Shown piece by piece: positions 41,106 through 50,109 of a stretch of 64,000 nucleotides of DNA (position 1 is the stretch's first letter; every line of letters begins with the position of its first letter). This DNA is from Pseudomonas tolaasii NCPPB 2192 (GTDB lineage Bacteria > Pseudomonadota > Gammaproteobacteria > Pseudomonadales > Pseudomonadaceae). The notes beneath the pieces were generated by a model. That model did no database searches and had not been told where the DNA came from. It was given only the letters and a program-made list of their open reading frames with translations. A program made the translations under genes and the position numbers. The stretch is taken from assembly GCF_002813445.1 (NCBI RefSeq), contig NZ_PHHD01000001.1, positions 6,696,001 through 6,760,000 on the forward strand, read 5' to 3'.

Positions 41106-42464
41106 ATGGAAAACCCAGTCGCTTGCTTGACCGAGCACCCGAACATGCTATTCAACGCCCACAAAAAAACCCTCAATGCCCTGCAACACACCAATGCTCA
41201 GCAAGCCAGCCTGCTGGACGCCATCGAGCGCTCCATGGCAGTGATTGAATTCGACCTGCAAGGCAACGTGCTGCGCGCCAACGCCAACTTTCTCGAGGCC
41301 ATGGGCTACCGCGCCGACCAGGTGGTCGGCCAGCCTCACCGGATGTTTTGCACACCCGCTTTCGTCCGCAGCGCCGAGTACAACCAGCTGTGGACGCAAT
41401 TGCGCAACGGCCAGTTTCAGTCGGGTACCTTCGAACGTGTGGCGGGCGACGGCCAATCGGTGTGGCTGGAAGCCAGCTACAACCCGGTGCGCGATGACAC
41501 AGGCCAGGTGATCAAAGTGGTGAAGTACGCCATGGACGTCACCCCGCGCCTGCAGGCCGAAAGCGAGGCCAACGCCAAGCTCGGCGCCATCGACCGCGCC
41601 ATGGCAGTGATCGAGTTCAACCTCGACGGCACCATCATTACCGCCAATGCGAATTTCCTGCAGCGCATGGGGTACACCCTGGCGCAGATTCAGGGCAAGC
41701 ATCACCGTCTGTTCTGCAAGCCGGAGCTGGCCAACAGTTCGGCGTACAGCGAGTTCTGGAAACGCCTGAACCAGGGCCAACTGTTCAACGGCCAATTCGA
41801 ACGCGTCGACAAACACGGCCAGACGCTGTGGCTGGAGGCCAACTACAACCCGGTGTACGACGCCAGCGGGCGCTTGTGCAAAGTGGTCAAGTTCGCCTCC
41901 GACGTCACCGCCCGCGTGCAGCAACACGCCGCCGACGCCCAGAGCGCGGCGCAGGCCTATCACATCTCCCTGAACACCCGGGACATTGCTGAAAAAGGCG
42001 CCGAGGTGATTCAGCAAACCGCCAGCGGCATGCGCGAAATTGCCGCCGACATTGACGGCTCATCGCAGTTGATCGCCAAGCTGGGCGAGCGTTCGCAGCA
42101 GATCACCGCCATCGTCAACACCATTCGCGGGATCGCTGACCAGACCAACCTGCTGGCCCTCAACGCGGCCATCGAAGCCGCTCGCGCAGGTGAGCAAGGC
42201 CGTGGCTTTGCCGTGGTGGCCGATGAAGTGCGACAACTGGCGGCGCGCACCAGCGGCTCGACGGCGGAGATCTCCAGCATGATCGCGATGATCCAGGAGG
42301 AAACCCGCCAGGCCATCGACAGCATGGACGGCACCCGCGACCGCGCCGCCCAGGGGGTAGAACTGGCCAACCAGGCCGGCACGGTGATCCTGCAGATTCG
42401 TGAAGGCACCGGTGAGGCCGTGCAGGCAGTCAGCGCCTTTGCCAATGAGCGCGGCAACAGCTGA
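41106..42464 (+). CDS. Soluble double-PAS methyl-accepting chemoreceptor (BdlA-like)
   Basis: 452 residues from ATG 41106; ATG 41145 is a possible alternative start. No membrane span. Two tandem PAS domains (about residues 35-145 and 155-265), each with MAVIEF..G....ANANFL..MGY and W..LEA.YNPV, then an MCP signalling domain with the conserved hairpin IRGIADQTNLLALNAAIEAARAGEQGRGFAVVADEVR. Layout and length resemble P. aeruginosa BdlA, a dispersion regulator. Follows a diguanylate cyclase. Confidence 0.88.
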   Translation: MENPVACLTEHPNMLFNAHKKTLNALQHTNAQQASLLDAIERSMAVIEFDLQGNVLRANANFLEAMGYRADQVVGQPHRMFCTPAFVRSAEYNQLWTQLRNGQFQSGTFERVAGDGQSVWLEASYNPVRDDTGQVIKVVKYAMDVTPRLQAESEANAKLGAIDRAMAVIEFNLDGTIITANANFLQRMGYTLAQIQGKHHRLFCKPELANSSAYSEFWKRLNQGQLFNGQFERVDKHGQTLWLEANYNPVYDASGRLCKVVKFASDVTARVQQHAADAQSAAQAYHISLNTRDIAEKGAEVIQQTASGMREIAADIDGSSQLIAKLGERSQQITAIVNTIRGIADQTNLLALNAAIEAARAGEQGRGFAVVADEVRQLAARTSGSTAEISSMIAMIQEETRQAIDSMDGTRDRAAQGVELANQAGTVILQIREGTGEAVQAVSAFANERGNS

Positions 42465-42540
42465 CCCGATCTTCATGTATGCCCCCGGAGGGCTCGGTCT
42501 ATAGTGCTGACTGACTTCACGCTTAGGATTCGAGCCCGCC

Positions 42541-43059
42541 ATGACCCCAGACAAACCCGACGCTGCCCCCGCTGACCACCTGCGCTTCCACCGAGGCCAC
42601 GCCCACCTGGCGCCGACGTTTGGCAACGACACCTTCGCACTCAAGGCCGAAGCCTTTGCGCGCTTCTTCGGCACGCCGACCTTCCTCGGCGCGCAAACCG
42701 CCATCGTGGTGTTGTGGGTGGTGTTGAACATGACCGGCATCACGCATTTTGACGTGTACCCGTTCATCCTGCTCAACCTGGCCTTCAGCCTGCAATCGGC
42801 CTACGCCGCGCCCTTGATTCTGCTGGCCCAGACCCGCCAGGCCGCGCGCGATAAAGCCCAGTCGGATGCGGACGCCCAGCACCGCGAAGCCTTGGCCATC
42901 GCCAACACCCAGCGCCAGGCCCAGGCAGAGCAGACCACCAAACAGTTACTGGAATTGCTGGAACAGAACACCCGTCTGACGGAAATGACCAAACAACTGA
43001 CCGAGCGTATCGAAACCCTGACGTGCGAAATGCATGACCAGTTCGTAAGAAAAACCTGA
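42541..43059 (+). CDS. DUF1003 membrane protein
   Basis: 172 residues. Two hydrophobic spans (FLGAQTAIVVLWVVLNMTG, PFILLNLAFSLQSAYAAPLILLA) of the DUF1003 family, then a cytoplasmic coiled-coil-like tail (AQSDADAQHREALAIANTQRQAQAEQTTKQLLELLEQNTRLTEMTK). Function unknown in this family. Followed by a REPIN 18 bp after its stop. Own promoter likely in the 76-bp gap after the chemoreceptor. Confidence 0.85.
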   Translation: MTPDKPDAAPADHLRFHRGHAHLAPTFGNDTFALKAEAFARFFGTPTFLGAQTAIVVLWVVLNMTGITHFDVYPFILLNLAFSLQSAYAAPLILLAQTRQAARDKAQSDADAQHREALAIANTQRQAQAEQTTKQLLELLEQNTRLTEMTKQLTERIETLTCEMHDQFVRKT

Positions 43060-43076
43060 ACATAAGGCAATCCCTT

Positions 43077-43163
43077 GTGGGAGCTGGCTTGCCTGCGATG
43101 GCGGTATATCAGTGAATTATTCAGTGGCTGACACACCGCTATCGCAGGCAAGCCAGCTCCCAC
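43077..43163. repeat. REPIN (inverted REP pair)
   Basis: GTGGGAGCTGGCTTGCCTGCGAT and reverse complement, between convergently oriented DUF1003 and LysR genes. Confidence 0.9.
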
Positions 43164-43180
43164 CTTGAACAGTGGAATGC

Positions 43181-44062
43181 TCAGGTTTTCAGGTGCACAT
43201 GCCGCCCCAACTCATCAAACAACGTCACCACCGAGCGCAGCGCGCGGCAGTCCGGGCGTGTCAGCAACCACAGCGCGGTGTCCCGCCCGGGCAACGCGGG
43301 GCCCATCGTCTGCAAACCTTCGGCCAATAGAAAATCCGGCAATGCCGCCACGCCCAAACCTGCGCGCACCAGCTCGGTGACCGAAAACATGCTGTTGCAA
43401 CGGTAACTGGGGCGCACACCGGGCAAGTGCTCACGGCGCCACACCACGGTAGGGTGGTCGGGCAGGAAGTCATCCGGCGCGATCCACGGCAGCTCGGCCA
43501 GTTCGCGGCCATCGTGTTGCCGGGCAAATGCTGCGCTGGCGCACACTTGATAGGTCACGGTACCGAGGCAGCGTCCTACAAGGTGCTCGGGCGGCGTCTT
43601 GGTCAGGCGCAGTGCGATGTCCGCATCGCGACGGCTGAGGTTGGCGAAGTCATTGGAGGTGGTCAGTTCCAGGGTCAAGGCTGGGTAGGACGGCATGAAT
43701 TGCGCCAGCGCCGGCAGCAGCAGGCCTTGCAATACTGAGTCGGTGCAAGTCAGGCGCACGGTGCCGCTGATCACTTCGCCGCCCTGTTCCACGCCGATGC
43801 GCGCGGCCTCCAGGGCCTGCTCGGCGCGTTCGGCCTGTTGCGCCAGGTTGCCGGCCAGGCCGGTGGGCAGATAGCCGGCGCGGCTTTTCTCGAACAGCGT
43901 CTGGCCCAGCGAAGCCTCCAGCCGCCGCACGGCACGAAACACCGTCGACACATCCACACGCAACAGCGCCGCCGCCCGCGCCAGGGTGCCGCCGCGCACC
44001 AGCGCAAGAATCAGCGACAGGTCGGCGTAGTCCAGTTGATAGTGCGTGGCTGCATTAAGCAT
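43181..44062 (-). CDS. LysR-family regulator
   Basis: 293 residues from ATG 44062 (MLNAATHYQLDYADLSLILALVRGGTLARAAALLRVDVSTVFRAVRRLEASLG, a typical winged HTH). Complete effector domain. It is divergent from the GATase-like gene with an ~80-bp interval, so it is the probable regulator. An ATG 21 codons earlier is in frame but unneeded. Confidence 0.88.
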   Translation of the reverse strand: MLNAATHYQLDYADLSLILALVRGGTLARAAALLRVDVSTVFRAVRRLEASLGQTLFEKSRAGYLPTGLAGNLAQQAERAEQALEAARIGVEQGGEVISGTVRLTCTDSVLQGLLLPALAQFMPSYPALTLELTTSNDFANLSRRDADIALRLTKTPPEHLVGRCLGTVTYQVCASAAFARQHDGRELAELPWIAPDDFLPDHPTVVWRREHLPGVRPSYRCNSMFSVTELVRAGLGVAALPDFLLAEGLQTMGPALPGRDTALWLLTRPDCRALRSVVTLFDELGRHVHLKT

Positions 44063-44142
44063 ATGTGCAAATGCCAATATTGATTGCGTGAACGCCAATC
44101 TATAGTGCGCACCAGGACACCACAAGCCATGGGATGCACACG

Positions 44143-44838
44143 ATGAACACCCCGCTGCACCTCGCCCTGATCGGCGACTACAACCCTGCCGTGACGGCCC
44201 ACCAGGCCATTCCCCTCGCCTTGCAACAAGCGGCCGACGAGCTCGGCCTGCGAGTGCACCTGCAATGGCTCGACACCGACACCCTCACGTCCACCACGCC
44301 ATTACACGCCTTCGACGGTTTCTGGTGCGTGCCTGCCAGCCCTTACCGCGACACCGACGGCGCACTGCGGGCAATCCGTTTTGCCCGCGAACACAAGCGT
44401 CCTTTCCTCGGCACGTGCGGTGGTTTTCAACACGCGGTTCTGGAATATGCCCGCAATGTGCTGGGCTGGAAGGATGCCGAACACGGCGAACTCGCCCCGG
44501 CTGCCACGCGTGCCGTCATCACGCCCCTGAGCTGTGCGCTCGTGGACACCACCGACACCGTGCGCCTGGCGCCCTACACCCGCATCGCCGAAGCCTATGG
44601 CGCCCTGGACCTTCACGAAGGTTATCGTTGCAGCTACGGCATAAACCCCGAGTTTGCCGGCGCGCTGCTCGAAGCCGACCTGATTCCCAGCGGCCATGAT
44701 TCAACCGGCGACCTGCGCGCTGTCGAGCTGCTCGACCACCCGTTCTTCGTCGCCACGCTGTTCCAGCCGGAACGCGCGGCACTCAAAGGCATCACGCCGC
44801 CGCTGGCGGTTGCGCTGCTCAAGGCCTGCCAGGGTTGA
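44143..44838 (+). CDS. CTP-synthase C-terminal-region-related GATase-like protein
   Basis: 231 residues from ATG 44143, with GGGA 8 nt upstream. Class-I glutamine amidotransferase fold alone, without the synthase half. The nucleophile region is GTCGGFQHAVLEYARNVLGW (compare GICLGMQ of PyrG). Where PyrG has the catalytic HPEF, this protein reads ATLFQPER: a Gln in place of His. It matches a known family annotated CTP synthase C-terminal region-related (seleno)protein, of unknown function. Active glutaminase is doubtful. Divergent from a LysR gene. Confidence 0.8.
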   Translation: MNTPLHLALIGDYNPAVTAHQAIPLALQQAADELGLRVHLQWLDTDTLTSTTPLHAFDGFWCVPASPYRDTDGALRAIRFAREHKRPFLGTCGGFQHAVLEYARNVLGWKDAEHGELAPAATRAVITPLSCALVDTTDTVRLAPYTRIAEAYGALDLHEGYRCSYGINPEFAGALLEADLIPSGHDSTGDLRAVELLDHPFFVATLFQPERAALKGITPPLAVALLKACQG

Positions 44839-44860
44839 AATGCTGCCTGTGAGCCACAGA

Positions 44861-44872
44861 GCCAGCTCCCAC
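44861..44872. repeat. REP remnant
   Basis: GCCAGCTCCCACATTTTGATC-type fragment of a right REP half, without its partner, between the GATase gene and the small convergent gene. Confidence 0.6.
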
Positions 44873-44906
44873 ATTTTGATCTTCATTGGCTCGAACCGCT
44901 GCCGCT

Positions 44907-45230
44907 CTAGCTGACCAAACTGCGCAACGCATTGATCGGCGGAATCTCCACCCGGCGCATGTACACGCGTAACGGCTCGGTGATGTTGAGGCGATCGTCG
45001 ATATGCTGGTCCAGCAACAATTGAAGCCGCTCGCGCGACAGGGTCATGGTCTGCCCGGTGGCCGGTAACCAGACAAATTCGGCGGCGGGGATGATGCCGT
45101 CATCGGCCACGTCCATACCGAACGCGTCTTCGCTGAAACGCACGATGTAATGGCCGGTTTTGCGGTTCAGGCCGACAAAACCGTGGAGTCTGTCGGCGGC
45201 CTGGCAGATAAGCTCGGAAGTGATGCGCAT
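44907..45230 (-). CDS. Small hypothetical protein
   Basis: 107 residues from ATG 45230, preceded by a long in-frame stretch without a better start. No domain recognised; MRITSELICQAADRLHGFVGLNRKTGHYIVRFSEDAFGMDV shows an alpha/beta pattern and the protein ends in a charged tail (LRVYMRRVEIPP). It sits alone between the GATase gene and glpQ, on the opposite strand to both. Function unknown. Within the 232-bp gap to glpQ nothing else is recognised. Confidence 0.6.
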   Translation of the reverse strand: MRITSELICQAADRLHGFVGLNRKTGHYIVRFSEDAFGMDVADDGIIPAAEFVWLPATGQTMTLSRERLQLLLDQHIDDRLNITEPLRVYMRRVEIPPINALRSLVS

Positions 45231-45462
45231 GGTAAACCTCACTGAAAAGTCCCACCGGGACTGGAAAGATGGTTTACACGCGTGGCGGAAATTACCGCCC
45301 TCTAACGGGGCAGCTTCGGGCAAGAGTACTGCAACACTGCACAAAAAAACCAAGAAATATGGGCCGTGCGCACGTTAATGTCGGTTTGGTGATGGCGCCT
45401 TTCGCAATCAATTGTTAAAAAGGATGCCTTCTCAAAGTTACCTCCACGAAAGGACTTCGCAT

Positions 45463-46590
45463 ATGCCTGTCACGTTTACCAAGAGCGCCCTGCTGCTCGC
45501 ACTGATGCTCGGCCTTGGCCAGGCGCAGGCTGCCGATCCGATCAGCCCGGCTGAATTGGCGACAAACGAAGGCATTCCGTACCCCGCCGTCATCGCTCAC
45601 CGTGGTGCGTCCTATGACGCGCCGGAATCCACCGCCGCCGCTTACAAGGCCGCGCGCGACTTGGGTGCCGACTACCTGGAAATGGACCTGCAGCGCAGCA
45701 AGGACGGCGTGCTCTTCGCCTTGCACGACAACAACCTGCAGCGCACCACCGACGTGGCCACCAAGTTCCCCGAGCGCAAAGACGCGCCGGCCAACGAGTT
45801 CACCTGGGCCGAACTGCGCACCCTGGACGCCGGCAGCTGGTTCAACGCCGCCTACCCGGACCGCGCCCGCCCGTCGTTCGTCGGCCTGAAAATCCAGAGC
45901 CTGGACGAAATCATCAAGATCGCCGAAGGCAACCCGCAGCACAAACCCGGCCTGTACATCGAGACCAAGGAGCCCAAGCAGTTCCCGGGCATCGAAGCCG
46001 ACCTGAAAAACAAGCTGCTGGACAAGGGCTGGTTGAGCTCCGCCGGCTCCAAGCTGGGCAAGAGCAACACCGGTGTCGGCCAGGGTCGAGGCCGCGTGGT
46101 GCTGCAAACCTTCGAGAAAGACAGCTTGAAAGAGCTGCAAAAGGAAATGCCCAACACACCGAAAATCCTGCTGTTGTGGGTCGGCGCGGGCAGCATCGAG
46201 CCGAAATCCACCCAGACGTTTGCCGAATCCGGCGAACCGACCAAGGCCGCCTACTACGCCAAGCAAGAGCCGAAAGATGCCGCCGAATTCGAAAAATGGG
46301 TCGACGAAGCCAAAAGCCTCGGCGCCATCGGCACCGGTCCTTCGGCCGAGCTGACCAACCATGGCGACCAGAGCTACACCGACCTGGTGAAGCCTGAAAT
46401 GAACAAGCTGACTCACGACAAAGGCCTGCTGGTGCACGTCTACACCGTGGACGAACCGGTGGACTTCGAAAAAGTGATGAAAGCCGGCGTCGATGGCATC
46501 TTCACCAATCGCGCCGCCGAGCTGCTGAAGTTCTACAAGCGCTACCCGTCTTCGAGCGTGCAGCAACTGCTGACGGACAACGGCTACTGA
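45463..46590 (+). CDS. glpQ: Periplasmic glycerophosphodiester phosphodiesterase
   Basis: 375 residues from ATG 45463 with an AAGGAC ribosome-binding site. Signal peptide MPVTFTKSALLLALMLGLGQAQA, then the GDPD TIM barrel: VIAHRGASYDAPESTAAAYKAA (with HRG...E ligands), YLEMDLQRSKDGVLFALHDNNLQRTTD with the E-D and H, and VYTVDEPVDFEKVMKAGVDGIFTN at the end. Hydrolyses glycerophosphodiesters to G3P in the periplasm. No G3P transporter lies next to it. Confidence 0.95.
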   Translation: MPVTFTKSALLLALMLGLGQAQAADPISPAELATNEGIPYPAVIAHRGASYDAPESTAAAYKAARDLGADYLEMDLQRSKDGVLFALHDNNLQRTTDVATKFPERKDAPANEFTWAELRTLDAGSWFNAAYPDRARPSFVGLKIQSLDEIIKIAEGNPQHKPGLYIETKEPKQFPGIEADLKNKLLDKGWLSSAGSKLGKSNTGVGQGRGRVVLQTFEKDSLKELQKEMPNTPKILLLWVGAGSIEPKSTQTFAESGEPTKAAYYAKQEPKDAAEFEKWVDEAKSLGAIGTGPSAELTNHGDQSYTDLVKPEMNKLTHDKGLLVHVYTVDEPVDFEKVMKAGVDGIFTNRAAELLKFYKRYPSSSVQQLLTDNGY

Positions 46591-46671
46591 GTCAAAGGGC
46601 CATTAAGGATGAGTTAAGTTGCGCTGGTTAATCTGGCGCCACTTAAACAGCTCACCAGAAGGATGCTTGAT

Positions 46672-46977
46672 ATGAAAACCCTGACCGCCCTGTTCGCCGC
46701 TACTGCCCTGACCCTGACTGCCGGCCTGGCCCAGGCGGATGTTCGCCCGGACCACATCGAAGGCCTGCTCAAATCCGGCGCCGTCATGCCATTCGAGAAA
46801 CTCAACGCCGCCGCCGTGGCCACCCACGCCGGCGCCAGCATCACCGACACCGAGCTGGACCACAAAAACGGTGTGCTGGTTTACGAAGTGGACCTCACCG
46901 ACACCGCCGGCAAACGCTTTGAAGTGAAGCTCGACGCCAAGACCGGCGCGGTGCTGGAAAACAAGCAAGACACTTGA
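46672..46977 (+). CDS. Exported PepSY-domain protein
   Basis: 101 residues from ATG 46672 (AGAAGG 9 nt upstream; the ATG 9 nt before is less favoured). Signal peptide MKTLTALFAATALTLTAGLAQA then one PepSY domain with the DTAGKRFEVKLDAKTGAVLENK end. Such proteins are periplasmic and thought to inhibit or tune proteases or sensors. Ends in a strong terminator. Confidence 0.88.
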   Translation: MKTLTALFAATALTLTAGLAQADVRPDHIEGLLKSGAVMPFEKLNAAAVATHAGASITDTELDHKNGVLVYEVDLTDTAGKRFEVKLDAKTGAVLENKQDT

Positions 46978-46992
46978 GTTGAACCCTCAAAA

Positions 46993-47025
46993 AACCGCGC
47001 CCCCTGCAAGTGGCGCGGTTTTTTT
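46993..47025 (+). terminator. Intrinsic terminator after the PepSY gene
   Basis: CCGCGCC...GGCGCGG stem with AA/TT extension, followed by seven T. Confidence 0.9.
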
Positions 47026-47127
47026 GTGGGCGCCGATAAACCGTCACAAAATCGTCATACACGCTTGCAATGATTCGCCCACGCGAACCTGTGAAACGTC
47101 CTACAGGCGCTTTGTCTGCGAGCCTCC

Positions 47128-48150
47128 ATGAACCACAGCATTGATCACAGCCATCAGGATCCCGATCTGTTTGGCTTGCTTTACGGTTTCCGCTTTCGCC
47201 CCGGCGAAAAAGGTGAGCAGATTGACTCGGCCACCGCCCTCAAGGCCTTGCAAGCACCGGCCGACCCGGAAGAATTCCTGTGGCTGCACCTGAACCTCGC
47301 CCACGCGGCCTGCGAGCGCTGGATGCAGGCGCATTTGTCATTGCCCGACGAGTTTTTTGAAGCGCTGCACGAAGGCTCGCGCTCCACGCGTATCGAACAC
47401 GTGGACTCGGCCTTGCTGGCGGTGGTCAACGACGTGGTGTTCAACTTCAGCAGCATGGTGTCGTCGGATATTTCCACGCTGTGGGTGTGCGCCCGCAGCC
47501 GCCTGCTGGTAAGCGCGCGCCTGCAACCCTTGCACTCGGTGGATAAACTGCGCTCGTCGGTGAAGGCCGGCGAACGCTTCCGCTCGCCGCTGGAATTGCT
47601 GGTGCATTTGTTGCGCGACCAGGGCGAAGTGCTCACGCAAATCGTGCGCAAAACCAGCATCAGCGTGGACCAGATCGAAGACCAGTTGCTGTCCTCGCGC
47701 TTGTCCACCAACCGCGCCGAACTGGGTGCGGCGCGCCGGGTGCTGGTGCGCCTTCAACGCCTGCTGGCGCTGGAGCCGGGCTCGCTGCTGCGTCTGCTCA
47801 ACCGCCCGCCGCAATGGCTGCAAAAGGAAGACGTGAAGGAGTTGCGCAAATCCACCGAGGAGTTTGCGCTGATCATCAACGACCTGATGGCCCTGGGCGA
47901 ACGCATCAAGTTGTTGCAGGAAGAGATCGCCGCCAACCTCAACGAACAAAGCAACCGCACGCTGTTCACCCTGACCGTGGTGACGGTGCTGGCGCTGCCG
48001 ATCAACATCATCGCCGGTTTTTTCGGCATGAACGTAGGCGGCGTGCCGCTTTCCACCGACCCGGAAGGCTTCTGGATTCTGGTGGCGCTGGTGGCGACGT
48101 TTACCTTGATTGCCGGGCGCTGGGCCTTCAGAAAGCGCAAAGACTACTGA
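47128..48150 (+). CDS. zntB: CorA-family divalent-metal transporter (ZntB-like)
   Basis: 340 residues. Long N-terminal soluble domain, then two C-terminal membrane spans with FFGMNVGGVPL, the GMN selectivity motif. The rest is closer to zinc-efflux/uptake ZntB-type than to magnesium CorA, but the split is not certain from eye. Pentameric inner-membrane channel. A REPIN follows 20 bp after its stop. Confidence 0.8.
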   Translation: MNHSIDHSHQDPDLFGLLYGFRFRPGEKGEQIDSATALKALQAPADPEEFLWLHLNLAHAACERWMQAHLSLPDEFFEALHEGSRSTRIEHVDSALLAVVNDVVFNFSSMVSSDISTLWVCARSRLLVSARLQPLHSVDKLRSSVKAGERFRSPLELLVHLLRDQGEVLTQIVRKTSISVDQIEDQLLSSRLSTNRAELGAARRVLVRLQRLLALEPGSLLRLLNRPPQWLQKEDVKELRKSTEEFALIINDLMALGERIKLLQEEIAANLNEQSNRTLFTLTVVTVLALPINIIAGFFGMNVGGVPLSTDPEGFWILVALVATFTLIAGRWAFRKRKDY

Positions 48151-48169
48151 TCTGGAATGCAGTCAAACT

Positions 48170-48256
48170 GTGGGAGCTGGCTTGCCTGCGATAACCCTTC
48201 ATCAGTCACTTTTTCAGTGCCTGACACTCAGCCATCGCAGGCAAGCCAGCTCCCAC
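48170..48256. repeat. REPIN (inverted REP pair)
   Basis: GTGGGAGCTGGCTTGCCTGCGAT and reverse complement between zntB and the phosphate transporter gene. Confidence 0.9.
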
Positions 48257-48383
48257 AGTTGGATCCGCGATGTTTATTGGACCAGCGGCAACTTCAATCT
48301 CCCAAACACTGACTTACCGCAGCATCTCTGTAACATTCTGCAATGATCATGAACGTCATCCTCCCCACACTGGATGCTCCGGC

Positions 48384-50000
48384 ATGGCCACCCCTTCCCT
48401 GACTGCCTCCACCACCGCCTCACCTGCAGACCCCAAACCCCGGTTGGACAAGAAACCCGGCCTGCTGACGGTGATCATTTTCTTCGCCGTGCTCGCCATG
48501 GGCCTGTTGTTCACCGCCTACAGCCTGATGCACGACATGCACGAACTGGGCACGGTGGTGACCACTTGGACGCCGTTCCTGTTGCTGGGCGTGGCACTGT
48601 TGATCGCCCTGGGTTTCGAGTTCGTCAACGGCTTTCACGACACCGCCAACGCCGTCGCCACGGTGATCTACACCAACTCGCTGCCGCCGCACTTCGCGGT
48701 GGTGTGGTCGGGCTTCTTCAACTTCCTCGGTGTGCTGCTCTCCAGCGGCGCGGTGGCGTTCGGCATCATCGCCTTGCTGCCGGTGGAGCTGATTTTGCAG
48801 GTGGGTTCGTCGGCCGGTTTCGCGATGATCTTCGCCCTGTTGATCGCCGCCATTTTGTGGAACCTCGGCACCTGGTGGCTGGGCTTGCCGGCGTCGTCGT
48901 CCCACACCCTGATCGGCTCGATCATCGGCGTGGGCGTGGCCAACGCCTTGATGCACGGGCGTGACGGCACCAGCGGTGTGGACTGGGGCCAGGCGATCAA
49001 AATTGGTTACGCGCTGTTGCTGTCGCCGCTGATTGGCTTCGTGTTTGCCGCGTTGCTGTTGCTGGCCCTGCGCGCCTTTGTGAAAAACCGCTCGCTGTAC
49101 AAGGCGCCGAAAGGCGACACCCCGCCGCCCTGGTGGATTCGCGGCATGCTGATCGCCACCTGCACCGGCGTGTCGTTTGCCCACGGTTCCAACGACGGCC
49201 AGAAAGGCATGGGCCTGATCATGTTGATTCTGGTCGGCACCCTGCCGATGGCCTACGCGCTGAACCGCACCACGCCGGCCGAGCAGTCACTGCAATTTGC
49301 CGCCGTCGCCGAGGTGACCCAGGTCGCGCTGGTGAAAAGCGCGCCGCAAGTGTTGCCCGGCGACCCGCGCCCCATTCTCTCGACCTATGTGCGCACCAAG
49401 GAAGCCACCCCGGAACTCGTTCCGGCCCTGGCCGCGCTCGCCGGCCAGATCGGCGACGAAGTAAAAGGCTACGGTTCCCTGGCCAAAGTGCCCGCCGAGG
49501 CTGTAGGCAACGTGCGTAACGACATGTACCTGACCAGCGAAACCATCCGCCTGATGGACAAGGACAAAGTCGGCAACTTCGACGCCGACACCCAGGGCAA
49601 GCTCAAGCTGTTCAAGGACCAAATCGACAACTCCACGCGCTTTATCCCGCTGTGGGTGAAGATCGCCGTGGCCATCGCCTTGGGCCTCGGCACCATGGTG
49701 GGCTGGAAGCGCATCGTGGTCACGGTGGGCGAGAAGATTGGCAAGACTCACCTGACTTACGCCCAAGGCGCTTCGGCCGAAATGGTGGCGATGCTGACCA
49801 TTGGCGCGGCGGACATGTACGGGTTGCCGGTGTCGACCACCCATGTGCTGTCCTCGGGTGTGGCCGGGACCATGGTGGCCAACGGCGGTGGGTTGCAGAT
49901 GCGCACTATCCGCAACCTGGTGATGGCGTGGGTGCTGACATTGCCGGCGGCGATTCTGCTGTCGGGCAGCCTCTACTGGCTGTTCACCAAACTGTTCTAA
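48384..50000 (+). CDS. PiT-family inorganic phosphate transporter
   Basis: 538 residues from ATG 48384; an in-frame stretch upstream is ignored as non-family. PiT repeat 1 GFEFVNGFHDTANAVATVIYTNSLPP (residues about 72-97) and repeat 2 SFAHGSNDGQKGMG and PVSTTHVLSSGVAGTMVANGGG show the inverted duplication. A soluble insert lies in the middle (FAAVAEVTQVALVKSAPQVLPG...). Low-affinity, probably metal-phosphate/proton symport at the inner membrane. Confidence 0.93.
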   Translation: MATPSLTASTTASPADPKPRLDKKPGLLTVIIFFAVLAMGLLFTAYSLMHDMHELGTVVTTWTPFLLLGVALLIALGFEFVNGFHDTANAVATVIYTNSLPPHFAVVWSGFFNFLGVLLSSGAVAFGIIALLPVELILQVGSSAGFAMIFALLIAAILWNLGTWWLGLPASSSHTLIGSIIGVGVANALMHGRDGTSGVDWGQAIKIGYALLLSPLIGFVFAALLLLALRAFVKNRSLYKAPKGDTPPPWWIRGMLIATCTGVSFAHGSNDGQKGMGLIMLILVGTLPMAYALNRTTPAEQSLQFAAVAEVTQVALVKSAPQVLPGDPRPILSTYVRTKEATPELVPALAALAGQIGDEVKGYGSLAKVPAEAVGNVRNDMYLTSETIRLMDKDKVGNFDADTQGKLKLFKDQIDNSTRFIPLWVKIAVAIALGLGTMVGWKRIVVTVGEKIGKTHLTYAQGASAEMVAMLTIGAADMYGLPVSTTHVLSSGVAGTMVANGGGLQMRTIRNLVMAWVLTLPAAILLSGSLYWLFTKLF

Positions 50001-50004
50001 ACAT

Positions 50005-50092
50005 GTGGGAGCTGGCTTGCCTGCGATAACGGATTAACATTCAACGCAGATGTTGACTGATCCGCCGCCATCGCAGGCAAGCCAGCTCCCAC
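50005..50092. repeat. REPIN (inverted REP pair)
   Basis: GTGGGAGCTGGCTTGCCTGCGAT and reverse complement between the PiT gene and pxpC, which converge here. Confidence 0.9.
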
Positions 50093-50109
50093 AGTGGTTT
50101 TGTATTCCT

